Source: Microbacterium profundi (GTDB taxonomy: Bacteria > Actinomycetota > Actinomycetes > Actinomycetales > Microbacteriaceae). From it: a stretch of 64,000 nt of DNA. Where the stretch lies: NCBI RefSeq assembly GCF_000763375.1, contig NZ_JPSY01000001.1, forward strand, positions 62,001-126,000, given 5' to 3'. Shown here piece after piece: positions 16,506 through 26,937 of the stretch. A program made the translations under genes and the position numbers. A model generated the notes under the pieces. It was not told the DNA's origin. It saw only the letters and a program-made list of their open reading frames with translations, and ran no database searches. How positions within the stretch are numbered: the first letter of the stretch is position 1; every line of letters begins with the position of its first letter.

Positions 16506-18026
16506 TCAGACCGCGAACTGCGCCAGTTCCGCTGCCAACCGCTCTGAGACGTGCGCACGGACATCCGTGCCTTTCTCACCGTGCTCCGCCGACAGCAGCA
16601 TCCCGGTCTCGTGAATGGCCGCAACCAGGTCACCGCGCTCGTACGGGACGAGTGCGTGCACCTCGACGGCCGGTTTCGGCAGTGCCTCGTCGATCGCGGC
16701 CCGTAGCTCTTCGATCCCCTCGCCGGATCGTGACGACACGAAGTGCGCGCGTGGCTCGAGGCCCTGCAGCACCAGCCGGTCGTCGTCCGAGATGAGATCG
16801 GCCTTGTTGAAGACGACGATCTCGGGAAGGTCGCGTGCTCCGACATCGCCCATCACATCACGGACAGTCTGCAGCTGACCTGCTGGGTCTGGGTGCGCCC
16901 CGTCGACGACGTGCAGCACGATGTCGGCCTCACCGACCTCCTCCAGCGTGGAGCGGAACGCCTCGACCAGCTGATGCGGCAGGTTGCGTACGAAGCCGAC
17001 CGTGTCGGTGAACGTGTAGACACGTCCGTCGGAGGTCTCGGTGCGTCGCACCGTGGCATCCAGCGTCGCGAACAGCGCGTTCTCGACCAGGACGCCTGCG
17101 CTGGTCAGCGCGTTGAGCAGGCTCGACTTGCCGGCGTTGGTGTATCCGGTGATCGCCACCGAGGGGATCGTGTTGCGCTTGCGTTCGGCGCGCTTGGCCT
17201 CTCGTGCCGGGCCGAAATCACGGATCTGACGGCGCAGCAGCGCCATCTTCGTGCGGATGCGGCGTCGATCGAGCTCGATCTTGGTCTCACCTGGACCGCG
17301 CGAACCCATGCCGGCGCCGCCGGCTCCGACCTGGCCACCGGCCTGGCGGCTCATCGAGTCACCCCAGCCGCGCAGACGCGGAAGCAGGTACTCGAGCTGC
17401 GCCAGCTCGACCTGCGCCTTGCCCTCCCGGCTCTTGGCGTGCTGGCTGAAGATGTCGAGGATCACGGTGGTGCGGTCGATGACCTTCACCTTGACGACAT
17501 CTTCCAGAGCACGCCGCTGGCTGGGTGCGAGTTCGGTGTCGGCGATCACGGTGTCAGCACCGGTGGCTGCGACGAGATCCTTGAGCTCCTGCGCTTTGCC
17601 ACGGCCCAGATATGTGGCCGGGTCCGGATTCGGACGCCGCTGCAGAACGGCGTCGAGCACGACCGCTCCTGCCGTCTCGGCAAGCGCTGCGAGTTCGCGA
17701 AGCGAGTTCTCGGCATCCGTCTGGGCACCCTGCGGATACACGCCCACGAGCACGACGTTCTCGAGTCGCAACTGCCGATACTCGACCTCAGTGACGTCTT
17801 CGAGTTCGGTCGACAGACCGGCGACGCGGCGCAGGGCGTGGCGGTCCTCCAGATCCCACTGATCGCCGTCTCGATCCGAGTACGCGGCCGTGCCGGAGTC
17901 CTGCAGCGCCTGTGCGGCACCGAACACCCGCGCCTGGGTGCGCGGCTGTGCGCTCGCAAGCACCCGATCCAGTCTCTCGTCATCGAGTGTCTGCTCAGCA
18001 CTTGTCTCGTCTGTGGCTTTCGTCAT
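16506..18026 (-). CDS. hflX: GTPase HflX
   Basis: Ribosome-associated GTPase that splits stalled or heat-damaged 70S ribosomes. The 506 residues include the HflX N-terminal domain with GRGKAQEL (about 141-148), the glycine-rich linker GGAGMGSRGPGETKIELDRR (236-255), and the G domain with the P loop GYTNAGKSS (294-302), the DTVGF motif and NKAD. Actinobacterial HflX proteins have an extended N terminus of about 80 residues like this one. ATG 18026 is preceded by GAAGGCAGAGG. It lies at the end of the miaB-miaA-dapF neighbourhood, as in many actinobacteria. Confidence 0.95.
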   Translation of the reverse strand: MTKATDETSAEQTLDDERLDRVLASAQPRTQARVFGAAQALQDSGTAAYSDRDGDQWDLEDRHALRRVAGLSTELEDVTEVEYRQLRLENVVLVGVYPQGAQTDAENSLRELAALAETAGAVVLDAVLQRRPNPDPATYLGRGKAQELKDLVAATGADTVIADTELAPSQRRALEDVVKVKVIDRTTVILDIFSQHAKSREGKAQVELAQLEYLLPRLRGWGDSMSRQAGGQVGAGGAGMGSRGPGETKIELDRRRIRTKMALLRRQIRDFGPAREAKRAERKRNTIPSVAITGYTNAGKSSLLNALTSAGVLVENALFATLDATVRRTETSDGRVYTFTDTVGFVRNLPHQLVEAFRSTLEEVGEADIVLHVVDGAHPDPAGQLQTVRDVMGDVGARDLPEIVVFNKADLISDDDRLVLQGLEPRAHFVSSRSGEGIEELRAAIDEALPKPAVEVHALVPYERGDLVAAIHETGMLLSAEHGEKGTDVRAHVSERLAAELAQFAV

Positions 18027-18073
18027 CCTCTGCCTTCTGTGTTCGACGCCTTAACCTTAACCCTGCTGTCCGG

Positions 18074-18079
18074 TACGCT
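18074..18079 (+). promoter_or_regulatory. -10 box for the methyltransferase gene
   Basis: TACGCT six bases before ATG 18086; leaderless start inferred. It lies in the short divergent space with hflX. Confidence 0.5.
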
Positions 18080-18085
18080 CGCCGT

Positions 18086-18727
18086 ATGGGGTCTGATCAC
18101 TACTTCACTGCGGCCCCGGCAAGCGCGGAGAACCTGCGAACCATTCGTGTGACGCTCGCAGATCGTGAACTCGAAGTGACCACTGCCGGTGGCGTCTTCA
18201 GCCCCGACCGCGTGGATGCCGGCACCGCAGTCCTCTTCGCCAGCATGCCTCCGCTGCCACCGAGCGGGAATTTCCTCGACCTCGGAAGCGGCTGGGGGCC
18301 CATCAGCATCACGATGGCTCTCGCCTCGCCCCACGCCACGGTATGGGCTGTCGACGTGAATGAGCGGGCGCTGGACCTCGTCCGTCGAAATGCCGAGGCT
18401 CTCGGCATCACCAATGTCAACGCCGTACTGCCCGACGATGTTCCCGATGACGTCGTGTTCCGCACCATCCGCTCGAATCCGCCGATCAGAGTGGGCAAGG
18501 ACGTGCTGCACGACATGCTCGAGCGGTGGATACCCCGTCTGGACGAGCGCAGCGATGCATGGTTGGTGGTGCAGCGAAACCTCGGCGCCGATTCACTCCA
18601 GCGATGGCTCGGATCGACGTTCCACCCCGGGTACAGCGTCTTCCGCACCGCGACGGGCAAGGGATATCGCGTGCTCAAGGTGCGAAAGCACGGCAATCCT
18701 CCGACGGAACCGATCTCCCTCACCTGA
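18086..18727 (+). CDS. RsmC-like class I methyltransferase
   Basis: A 213-residue SAM-dependent methyltransferase of the MTS family. The SAM-binding motif is FLDLGSGWGPISI (about 67-79) and the acidic loop is VDVNERAL. The substrate motif SNPPIR is the NPPx signature of base-modifying enzymes, matching RsmC/RlmG, which methylate guanines of ribosomal RNA. It corresponds to the catalytic half of E. coli RsmC only, the usual form in actinobacteria. The start is behind a TACGCT box; the upstream extension of the frame lies inside hflX. Confidence 0.85.
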   Translation: MGSDHYFTAAPASAENLRTIRVTLADRELEVTTAGGVFSPDRVDAGTAVLFASMPPLPPSGNFLDLGSGWGPISITMALASPHATVWAVDVNERALDLVRRNAEALGITNVNAVLPDDVPDDVVFRTIRSNPPIRVGKDVLHDMLERWIPRLDERSDAWLVVQRNLGADSLQRWLGSTFHPGYSVFRTATGKGYRVLKVRKHGNPPTEPISLT

Positions 18728-18767
18728 GCGCACCGGACGGACTCACCGGCCGAGCGGGCCGAGCGCG

Positions 18768-20150
18768 TCAGACCTTGGCGATGCGGCGCACGCTGTAGCC
18801 CGCACCGCGATGCTCATCGGGCAACCGGTCGCCGCGTCCGTGCAGCTTGTGACGAAGCGTCCCCGGAACGTACTCGGTCTGATACACGCCACGGCGCTGC
18901 AGTTCGGGCACGATGAACTCGACGATGTCCTCGAACGTTCCGGGCGTGATCGCGTAGGCGAGGTTGAATCCGTCGACGTCGGTCTCGTCGACCCAGTCCT
19001 GCAGGAAATCGGCGACCTCTTCAGGCGAGCCGACCACGCGCGGGCCGAGACCGCCGATGTTGCCCAGTCGGGCGATGTCGCGCACCTTCCATTCCTTGCC
19101 GTCGTCGTTCGCCTGCTGGAAATTCGCCACGGTCGACTGGATCGCGTTGCTCTTGACGTTGCCGATCGGCTCGTCGAGGTCGAACTGCGACAGGTCGATG
19201 CCCATCCATCCCGACATGAACACCAATGCGCCCTCATCGCTGGCGTACTGCAGGTAGTCCTCGTGCTTGGCGTGCGCCTTCTCGCTCGTCTCGTCGGTGA
19301 TGATCGTCAGAAGCGTGTAGATCTTCGCGGAGTAGCGGTCGCGCCCCGCCTCTTCGAGGGCGTCGCGGATGCGCTTCACTGTTCCAGCGAGCACCGTCTT
19401 GGTGGGTGCGGCGACGAAGATCGCCTCCGCGTTGCCCGCCGCGAACGCGATACCGCGCGGTGATGCGCCGGCCTGGAAGATCACCGGCGTTCGCTGCGGC
19501 GACGGTTCGGAGATGTGGATGCCGGGAACAGTGAAGTGCTCACCGTGATGGCCGATGTCATGAACCTTGGACGGATCGGTGAAGACCCCGGACTCACGGT
19601 CGCGGATGACCGCGTCGTCTTCCCAGGAGCCCTCCCAGAGCTTGTACGTGACCTCGAGGTACTCGTCGGCCACGTCGTAGCGCTGATCGTGCTCGAGCTG
19701 GTCGTCATGCCCCATGTTCCGGGCTGCGGAGGGCAGGTATCCGGTCACGACGTTCCAGCCGACCCGGCCGTTCGTGAGGTGATCGAGGGTCGACATGCGC
19801 CGGGCGAAGGGGTACGGGTGCTCGTACGCGGTGCCAGCGGTCACGCCGAAGCCGAGGTGATCGGTGACAGCGGCCATGGCGCTCACCAGCAGTACGGGAT
19901 CATTGACGGGCACCTGGGCGCCGTGGCGGACCGCGGCTTCGTTGGAGCCGCCGTACACGTCATACGTACCGAGTACGTCGGCGATGAACAGGCCATCGAA
20001 GTTGCCGCGCTCGAGGAGCTGTGCGAGCTCAGTCCAGTAGCCGAGCTCTTTGTAGCGCGCCGACTGATCGAGCGGATGCCGCCACATGCCGGAGGACTGG
20101 TGCGCCACGCAGTTCATGTCGAACGCGTTGAAGCGGATCTGCTTGCTCAT
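18768..20150 (-). CDS. FMN-dependent monooxygenase, NtaA/SnaA/DszA type
   Basis: A 460-residue bacterial-luciferase-like flavin monooxygenase. Family marks are the N-terminal AFDMNCVAHQSSGMWRHP, the active-site stretch TDHLGFGVTAGTAYEHPYPFARRMSTLDHLTNGRVGWNVVTGY, and IFQAGASPRGIAFAAGNAEAIF. Relatives oxidise nitrilotriacetate, dibenzothiophene sulfone or dimethyl sulfide using reduced FMN from a separate reductase; no reductase is adjacent, so it must be supplied elsewhere. Two starts are possible, MVRM at 20159 or ATG 20150; neither has a ribosome-binding site. It interrupts the otherwise conserved hflX-dapF neighbourhood, suggesting later insertion. Confidence 0.88.
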   Translation of the reverse strand: MSKQIRFNAFDMNCVAHQSSGMWRHPLDQSARYKELGYWTELAQLLERGNFDGLFIADVLGTYDVYGGSNEAAVRHGAQVPVNDPVLLVSAMAAVTDHLGFGVTAGTAYEHPYPFARRMSTLDHLTNGRVGWNVVTGYLPSAARNMGHDDQLEHDQRYDVADEYLEVTYKLWEGSWEDDAVIRDRESGVFTDPSKVHDIGHHGEHFTVPGIHISEPSPQRTPVIFQAGASPRGIAFAAGNAEAIFVAAPTKTVLAGTVKRIRDALEEAGRDRYSAKIYTLLTIITDETSEKAHAKHEDYLQYASDEGALVFMSGWMGIDLSQFDLDEPIGNVKSNAIQSTVANFQQANDDGKEWKVRDIARLGNIGGLGPRVVGSPEEVADFLQDWVDETDVDGFNLAYAITPGTFEDIVEFIVPELQRRGVYQTEYVPGTLRHKLHGRGDRLPDEHRGAGYSVRRIAKV

Positions 20151-20230
20151 ACGCACCATGGTGAACCACGACGCGCCTCGATCTCTTGTCGGCTGTAACG
20201 CGACGACTCAATCGCAGGCGAACGGGCGAC

Positions 20231-21103
20231 TCACACGAGGTCGACTGTGCCGCTGTAGACGAGCTGCGCCGGCCCTGAGAGTGCGACGTGCTCGCCGTCT
20301 TCTGCGGGGAACATCCGCACGCCCAGTGTGCCCCCTGGCACTTCGACGCTCCAGTTGTCCGGGGCGCGGTCACCCGCCCAGTACCGCACGGCGAGAGCGG
20401 CAGCCGCGACACCGGTGCCGCAGCTGAGCGTCTCCCCCACCCCTCGCTCGAACACCCGCATCCTGACGTGCCCGATCCCGTCGCGCACGAGGGGTTCTCC
20501 CGGCACGACGAACTCCACGTTCGCGCCGGAGGGCAGGGGCGGCTCGAGTTCGGGGATGTATTCGAGTTCGAGACCGTCGAGTTCTTCGTCCGATGCGAGA
20601 GCGACGACGACATGCGGGTTGCCCACGTCGATTCCGAGCCCGGGGCGAGCGACATCAAGGCCACGCGCCTTTGCGAGCGGGTCGTCGCCGGACAGGCGCC
20701 AGCGTCCCAGATCCACCTGATACCCGGTGCCGCTGGCCGTCACATCCCGCACACCGGCGCGGGTGCCGATCGGCAGAGTCGTACCTGGTTCGATCACCGC
20801 GAGGCCGGCACCGACCAGATAGTGCGCGAAGACACGGATGCCGTTGCCGCACATCTCGGCGATCGATCCGTCGGCGTTTCGATAGTCCATGAACCATTCA
20901 GCAGCAGGTTCCTCAGCGAGCGCTGCCGCGCCCTCCGGAAGAGCTGCCGAGCGCACCACACGGAGGACGCCGTCAGCGCCGATGCCGAAGTGGCGGTCGC
21001 AGAGCACCGCGACCTGCGCGGCCGTGAGATCCAGCTCACCGTCGGCGTCAGGGATGATGACGAAATCGTTGCCGGTACCGTGCCCCTTGGTGAATGCGAC
21101 CAT
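20231..21103 (-). CDS. dapF: Diaminopimelate epimerase
   Basis: Interconverts LL- and meso-diaminopimelate, the last step before lysine and a supplier of cell-wall precursor. The 290-residue protein shows the two-lobed fold with both catalytic cysteines: C85 in [11 protein letters not shown] and C228 in [13 protein letters not shown]. The N-terminal [10 protein letters not shown] is standard. The ATG at 21103 is six bases after a TAGACT box with no ribosome-binding site. The gene lies downstream of miaA and the small reductase gene, the usual actinobacterial order. Confidence 0.96.
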   Translation of the reverse strand: MVAFTKGHGTGNDFVIIPDADGELDLTAAQVAVLCDRHFGIGADGVLRVVRSAALPEGAAALAEEPAAEWFMDYRNADGSIAEMCGNGIRVFAHYLVGAGLAVIEPGTTLPIGTRAGVRDVTASGTGYQVDLGRWRLSGDDPLAKARGLDVARPGLGIDVGNPHVVVALASDEELDGLELEYIPELEPPLPSGANVEFVVPGEPLVRDGIGHVRMRVFERGVGETLSCGTGVAAAALAVRYWAGDRAPDNWSVEVPGGTLGVRMFPAEDGEHVALSGPAQLVYSGTVDLV

Positions 21104-21109
21104 GCGAAC

Positions 21110-21115
21110 AGTCTA
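21110..21115 (-). promoter_or_regulatory. -10 box for dapF
   Basis: TAGACT six bases before the dapF ATG, suggesting a leaderless transcript independent of the upstream genes. Confidence 0.5.
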
Positions 21116-21135
21116 GAGAGATCGGCGGCGATCGA

Positions 21136-21663
21136 TCAGCCACGAACCACGCGGTAACGGCCGCACATGAAGTTGCGATTGCGCGCCACGTCGAGCAGCT
21201 CGAGGTCGAGAGTTCGCGGCAGCAACGGCGCTCCACCGCCGAGAGTGACCGGCGCGAACTGCACCCAGACCTCATCGAGGAGCCCGGCGTCGGCGAACTG
21301 GCCGGCCAGATCACCACCGCCGACCACCCACAGGTCTTTACCGCCTGCGGCCGCGGTCATCGCGGCGTGCACCTCGGAGATCGCGTCCCTGGTGAGTGTC
21401 ACCTCGGCCCCGTCGGGAATCGCCAGCTCGCGATGGGTGAACACCCACGTCGGCTGCGAGTACCCCCAGACACCCTGCTCGTGATCGAGTACCCATTCGT
21501 ACGTGGATGCCCCCATCGCCAGGGCGCCGATCGTCTTCTCGAACTGCTGATAGGCCATCGGTCCTTCGGCATCGATGTCCTGTGTCAGCAGCCAATCGAG
21601 CGAGTGCTCTGGCGTTGCGATGAAACCGTCGAGACTGGAGGCGGTGAAGAAATGCGTGCTCAT
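21136..21663 (-). CDS. Dihydrofolate-reductase-fold (RibD C-terminal) protein
   Basis: A 175-residue protein of the RibD C-terminal/DHFR superfamily. It starts MSTHFFTASSLDGFIATPEHSLDWL, shows ALAMGASTYEW and the nucleotide-binding stretch KDLWVVGGGDLAGQF. Such proteins are probably NADPH-dependent reductases of unknown substrate; true DHFR is encoded separately at 34890. ATG 21663 has GGAG just upstream, somewhat close. It lies between miaA and dapF on the same strand and may be co-transcribed with miaA. Confidence 0.85.
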   Translation of the reverse strand: MSTHFFTASSLDGFIATPEHSLDWLLTQDIDAEGPMAYQQFEKTIGALAMGASTYEWVLDHEQGVWGYSQPTWVFTHRELAIPDGAEVTLTRDAISEVHAAMTAAAGGKDLWVVGGGDLAGQFADAGLLDEVWVQFAPVTLGGGAPLLPRTLDLELLDVARNRNFMCGRYRVVRG

Positions 21664-21695
21664 GACTCCATGATGAACCCGGGCACCGACATCGC

Positions 21696-22610
21696 TCAGA
21701 GCAGTTCTGCGGGATCACTTCCCGGAGCGAGCCAGGTGAGCTCCGGATAGCGTTTGAACCACGACACCTGGCGGCGCGCGTAGCGACGGGTGAGTGCCTG
21801 AGTCGACGCCACGGCCTCAGCCTCGGTCAGCTCACCCCTCAGCTGTGCGAGCGCCTGCGCATAGCCGATCGCGCGACTCGCCGTGACGCCTTCCTCCAGC
21901 CCCCTCTGACGCAGGTGCTCGACCTCTTCCAGCATCCCGTCCGCCCACATCCGCTCGACTCGCCTGTCCAGACGCTCGACCAGTTCGGGTCTGTCGACGT
22001 GGAGCCCCAGGATACGAGTGGTCGGATGCCAGAGCTCAGGAGTCTCCGGCAGAGCAGCACCGTGAGTCTTCTCCCCCTGCTCGAGAACTTCCAGTGCACG
22101 GACGACGCGGCGGCCGTTCTTCGGATCGATCCGTGCGGCAGCGGCAGCGTCCGCCGCCTCCAGACGCGCGAAAAGTGCAGCGGCACCGTGCGTCTCGAGG
22201 TCGCGCTCGAGACGCGCTCGCGTCTCGGCGTCGCGTGGAGGGAAGCGGAAGTCGAAGATCACGCTGGAGATGTAGAGGCCGGAGCCGCCCACCAGGATCG
22301 CGTCGCCACCGCGGGAATGGATGCCCTGGATCGCGGTGCGCGCGAGCGGCTGATACCAGGCGACAGCGGCCTCATCGCGGATATCGCGGACGTCGAGCAG
22401 GTGGTGGGGAACGCCGCGACGCTCGGCCCCCGAGAGTTTGGCCGTGCCGATGTCCATGCCCCGGTACAGCTGCATCGCGTCGGCATTGACGATCTCGGCC
22501 GGATTGCCGCGTTCGCGCAGCAGCTCTGCGAGGTTCAGCGCCAGGTCGCTCTTGCCGGTTCCCGTCGCGCCGACGATCGCCCACAGGCGGGTTGCGGGCG
22601 AATCAGACAC
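21696..22610 (-). CDS. miaA: tRNA dimethylallyltransferase
   Basis: Adds a dimethylallyl group to A37 of tRNAs that read codons beginning with U. The 304-residue protein has the P loop [11 protein letters not shown], the signature [18 protein letters not shown] and the tRNA-binding GTGLY-type motif (GGSGLYI). The start is taken as GTG 22610, giving [20 protein letters not shown] and a normal length; the frame extends 37 codons further up inside miaB but that part is arginine-rich and unlikely. It overlaps the end of miaB by eight bases, so translation is probably coupled. Confidence 0.94.
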   Translation of the reverse strand: MSDSPATRLWAIVGATGTGKSDLALNLAELLRERGNPAEIVNADAMQLYRGMDIGTAKLSGAERRGVPHHLLDVRDIRDEAAVAWYQPLARTAIQGIHSRGGDAILVGGSGLYISSVIFDFRFPPRDAETRARLERDLETHGAAALFARLEAADAAAAARIDPKNGRRVVRALEVLEQGEKTHGAALPETPELWHPTTRILGLHVDRPELVERLDRRVERMWADGMLEEVEHLRQRGLEEGVTASRAIGYAQALAQLRGELTEAEAVASTQALTRRYARRQVSWFKRYPELTWLAPGSDPAELL

Positions 22611-24153
22611 CGACGCGGAGCGTGGGGAGACCGAGCGAAACCGCTCGCGGTGCACCGGTGTCTCCGGACGGGGCCGGGACGCCGCACGACTCCGCCTGCG
22701 CGCGATCCCACGCGTCTCCACCGCGCGTGCGCCGGATACGCAGCGGAGCGCCGCTCGCGTCGTCGGCGAGAAGGTGGAAGGGCGCGCCGTGCGTGATCGT
22801 GACCGTCACCACGTCGCCAGGACGCGGGATGTCAGAACCCTCGGTGACCTCGAAGTGCACGAGGCGGTTGTCTTCGGCGCGCCCCGTGAGCCGATGCGTC
22901 TCGGCGTCCTTCTTGCCCTCGCCGACGGAGACGAGCACCTCGACCTCGCGGCCGACCTGCTTCTGATTCTCTTCCAGAGAGATGCGTTCCTGGAGGGCGA
23001 GGAGCCGGTTGTACCGCTCCTGCACCACCTCTTTGGGGACCTGGTCCTCCATGGTCGCCGCAGGCGTGCCCTCGCGGATGGAGTACTGGAATGTGAAGGC
23101 ATTGGCGAAACGGGCCTGCTCCACGACGCGCATGGTGTCTTCGAAGTCCTCGTCGGTCTCACCAGGGAAACCGACGATGATGTCGGTGGAGATCGCCGCG
23201 TACGGCATGCGCTCACGAACGCGATCGAGGATGCCGAGGAACTTCGAACTGCGATACGAGCGGCGCATCGCCTTGAGTACGCGGTCGCTGCCCGACTGCA
23301 GCGGCATGTGCAGCTGTGGCATGACCGCCGGTGTCTCCGCCATGGCGTCGATGACGTCGTCGGTGAAGGCGGCGGGGTGCGGGCTGGTGAACCGGATGCG
23401 CTCGAGTCCGTCGATCTCGCCGGCGGCGCGCAGCAGTTTGCCGAAGGCCTGACGATCCCCGAATTCGACGCCGTACGAGTTCACGTTCTGACCGAGCAGC
23501 GTGACCTCGATCGCGCCGTCTTCCACGAGCAGGCGGATCTCGTTCAGGATGTCGCCGGGGCGACGATCCTTCTCCTTGCCGCGCAGGCTCGGCACGATGC
23601 AGAAGGTGCAGGTGTTGTTGCAGCCGACCGAGATCGACACCCATCCGCTGTGAGCGGAGTCGCGCTTGGTCGGCAGCGTCGAGGGGAAGACCTCGAGGGA
23701 TTCGAGGATCTCGAGTTCGGCGTCGCCGTTGTGGCGTGCGCGTTCGAGTAGTCCGGGCAGCGAGCCCATGTTGTGGGTGCCGAACACGACGTCGACCCAG
23801 GGCGCCTTGTCGAGGACCGCGTCTTTGTCCATCTGGGCGAGGCAGCCGCCGACGGCGATCTGCATGCCCTCCTTGCGACGCTTGACGGATGCCAAGTGCC
23901 CGAGCGTGCCGTAGAGCTTGCCCGCAGCGTTGTCACGAACGGCGCAGGTGTTGATGATGACGACATCCGCCTCCGCGCCGGAATCGGCTCGGAGGTAGCC
24001 TGCGCTCTCCAGCGAGCCGGAGAGACGTTCGGAGTCGTGCACATTCATCTGGCACCCGAAGGTGCGCACCTCGTACGTCCGCTGACGTCCGTCGGCGTCG
24101 ACGGCCGCCGACGAGGCCTGGATGATCGTCGGTTCGCTGCTGAGGATAGTCAT
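22603..24153 (-). CDS. miaB: tRNA-2-methylthio-N6-dimethylallyladenosine synthase
   Basis: Radical SAM methylthiotransferase that completes ms2i6A37 on tRNA after MiaA. The N-terminal UPF0004 domain holds the auxiliary Fe-S cysteines C34, C70 and C104; the radical SAM cluster is C178-x3-C182-x2-C185 in [12 protein letters not shown]; a TRAM domain lies near 420-480. At 516 residues it is longer than E. coli MiaB because of a low-complexity C terminus. A TAGAAT box nine bases before ATG 24153 suggests a leader of only two or three bases. It overlaps miaA. Confidence 0.96.
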   Translation of the reverse strand: MTILSSEPTIIQASSAAVDADGRQRTYEVRTFGCQMNVHDSERLSGSLESAGYLRADSGAEADVVIINTCAVRDNAAGKLYGTLGHLASVKRRKEGMQIAVGGCLAQMDKDAVLDKAPWVDVVFGTHNMGSLPGLLERARHNGDAELEILESLEVFPSTLPTKRDSAHSGWVSISVGCNNTCTFCIVPSLRGKEKDRRPGDILNEIRLLVEDGAIEVTLLGQNVNSYGVEFGDRQAFGKLLRAAGEIDGLERIRFTSPHPAAFTDDVIDAMAETPAVMPQLHMPLQSGSDRVLKAMRRSYRSSKFLGILDRVRERMPYAAISTDIIVGFPGETDEDFEDTMRVVEQARFANAFTFQYSIREGTPAATMEDQVPKEVVQERYNRLLALQERISLEENQKQVGREVEVLVSVGEGKKDAETHRLTGRAEDNRLVHFEVTEGSDIPRPGDVVTVTITHGAPFHLLADDASGAPLRIRRTRGGDAWDRAQAESCGVPAPSGDTGAPRAVSLGLPTLRVGV

Positions 24154-24162
24154 GGTGAACCC

Positions 24163-24168
24163 ATTCTA
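24163..24168 (-). promoter_or_regulatory. -10 box for miaB-miaA
   Basis: TAGAAT, a good -10 match, nine bases before the miaB ATG; the leader would be very short. Confidence 0.5.
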
Positions 24169-24185
24169 CGAGCGTTCGGGCCGGG

Positions 24186-24892
24186 TCACTCCGAGTCGAC
24201 GAACCGCACGCCGCTTGTCGGCTTGCCCAGCGACGTCTCGGTCAGCGCCGTCCTCGCCGCGTTCATGGCGACGGAGCCGCCGTATCCGCGTCGCGCGAGC
24301 TGGCCCATGAGTCGCCGAAGCGCGGTCTCGAAGTCGAGCCGGGTCATCGAACGCGCCTTGGTCCTGGCGAACTCCAGCGCCCGTTCGGCATCGTCATCCG
24401 GCAGATCCCCGAGCGCGGTGTCGATGACGTCGCGCGGAATGCCACGCTGTGCCAAAGCCCTCGACAGTGCGACGCGCCCCTGTCCCTTGCGCTCGATGCC
24501 CGATATCACCAGCTGCTCAGCGAGGATCAGGTCGTCGAGGTAGCCACGCCTGCAGAAGTCGTCGACCGCGTCGTCGATCTGCGAGAGGTCCAGATCATGG
24601 CCGCGCAGCACCTGCCGTGCCTCGGAGATCGACAGAGAGCGCGCCCGCAGCTTGCGCAGCAGTGACTCCTCACCGGTTGCACGGATCTGATCCGGGTCGC
24701 GCTCTGGTGGCTGCTCCCCCGCGACCGCAACCTCTGAGCGGTGCAGAACTTCCGATCGCTCGTTCACGGCAGCCGCCTCGTGCGAGGGCCCGTGCGAGGG
24801 CTGGTGCGGCAGTGCAGACGCCGGCGCCACCTTGTCCCCGAAGAGTGGGATCACGGGAGCGAGGCGCGCCTCGCCCCCGTCACCGACAGTCA

Positions 24893-24893
<1 letters not shown>
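24186..24893 (-). CDS. recX: Regulatory protein RecX
   Basis: Inhibits RecA filament growth and recombinase activity. The 235-residue protein has a variable N-terminal 75 residues rich in alanine and glutamate, then the three helical repeats of RecX with LLRKLRARSLSISEARQVL, FCRRGYLDDLILAEQLV and ALSRALAQRGIPRDVIDTAL. Actinobacterial RecX proteins often have such an N-terminal extension. The ATG overlaps the recA TGA by one base (TGATG), so RecX is translated by reinitiation after RecA, a common arrangement that keeps RecX below RecA. Confidence 0.93.
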
Positions 24894-25948
<1,055 letters not shown>

Positions 25949-26145
25949 GACGTGCTCCTATGTATTCGCATGGTGCCGCCTGTAGGCTGTCGCGGCCACC
26001 CCGACTGGGGCGAACTCTCCGACAAGGCGTATGGCTTTTTCGGCCTGTCATCACCGTACGAGCGACCTCCGACATTGCATCGGCTGCCCCACGAATCGGG
26101 GATGACTTCACCTCGAAACCACTTGTGCAGAACGTTACGCGCACT

Positions 26146-26161
26146 TCGAACACATATTCGA
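26146..26161. promoter_or_regulatory. SOS box (LexA operator) upstream of recA
   Basis: TCGAACACATATTCGA matches the actinobacterial and Bacillus-type SOS box TCGAAC-N4-GTTCGA at all but one defined position. It lies 198 bases before the recA start on the same side, so recA should be LexA-controlled from a distal promoter with a long leader. The intervening 25949-26145 shows no gene. Confidence 0.75.
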
Positions 26162-26221
26162 CGACACGCCGATCCGGCACAGAGCGGACGCGATCAGAGA
26201 ATCGAGTGCAGCTCCGCGCCC

Positions 26222-26446
26222 TCAGTGCCTGCGCGGCTCGAGCCGTCCGACTCCGTAGCGACGCTCCGCCGGCACATCGGTCTCGGCGCAGAGGGCGAGC
26301 CAGATCTCACGCGGCGCGACGCCTGCATCCAGGGCCTCTGCTGCCGTCCGATTGCCGAGAGCATCCAGGACGAGATCCGTCGTCAGCATCGCGGCGCGCG
26401 CACCGAATTCGTCGTCGACCGCGCGAAGGAACTCACTGCGCCGCAT
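26222..26446 (-). CDS. DUF3046 protein
   Basis: A 74-residue protein matching the DUF3046 family: MRRSEFLRAVDDEFG at the N terminus, LTTDLVLDALGNRTAAEALDAG in the middle and PREIWLALCAETDVPAERRYG near the end. This family is restricted to actinobacteria and is nearly always found between clgR and recA; the function is unknown. It lies 26 bases after clgR on the same strand and probably shares its transcript. Confidence 0.88.
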   Translation of the reverse strand: MRRSEFLRAVDDEFGARAAMLTTDLVLDALGNRTAAEALDAGVAPREIWLALCAETDVPAERRYGVGRLEPRRH

Positions 26447-26472
26447 TGAAGGTCTACCCGAGGAGCCGCAGG

Positions 26473-26781
26473 TCAGTGCAGTGAGAGTTCGGGTTCGATG
26501 GACGCGACCAGGTCGTCCGGAACGACATCAGGGAACACCTGGATGCCCTCGAGGACGGAGATGCGGTCGCCCACCTCACGCATGATGATCGAGATGGGCA
26601 CGTCGAGCGCTTCGGCGACCGAAGCGAGGATCTCGCTCGAGGCCTCCTTCTGACCGCGCTCGACCTCGCTGAGATATCCGAGCGCCACGGAGGCCTTGCC
26701 CGCGACCTGCCGGAGCGTACGCCCCTTCTGCAGGCGGAAGTCCCTCAGCACATCGCCGATTTCCTGTCGTACAAGAATCAT
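26473..26781 (-). CDS. clgR: XRE-family regulator ClgR
   Basis: A 102-residue helix-turn-helix protein with RLQKGRTLRQVAGKASVALGYLSEVERGQKEASSEILASVAEAL, the ClgR DNA-binding domain (about 8-62). ClgR activates clpP, clpC and related stress genes in actinobacteria and is itself degraded by ClpP. The C terminus is short and ends ELSLH; Clp-degraded versions often end in two alanines, absent here. ATG 26781 is preceded by GAGGAGG. The position between cinA and DUF3046/recA is the conserved one. Confidence 0.9.
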   Translation of the reverse strand: MILVRQEIGDVLRDFRLQKGRTLRQVAGKASVALGYLSEVERGQKEASSEILASVAEALDVPISIIMREVGDRISVLEGIQVFPDVVPDDLVASIEPELSLH

Positions 26782-26832
26782 CGGAACCTCCTCTCGATTC
26801 CCCTCATCGGAGCGTGCTCCGAACGGATCGCC

Positions 26833-26838
26833 AGTCTA
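26833..26838 (-). promoter_or_regulatory. Candidate -10 box for clgR
   Basis: TAGACT on the minus strand gives a leader of about 45 bases that ends in the strong AGGAGG site of clgR. A T-rich run lies at the expected -35 distance. No convincing ClgR box was found. Confidence 0.4.
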
Positions 26839-26937
26839 ACCCGACTCTCTGAATAAAAAACTACCGTTTCACGCTGTGCTTTCGTTGTGAGCACATCTTC
26901 CATCGCCACACTTCTCACAACGATCATGGGCGGTGTG

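Noticed and set aside
25949..26145. A small gene between recA and its SOS box
   Set aside because: Frames here lack ribosome-binding sites and box signals; the region is better explained as the recA leader.
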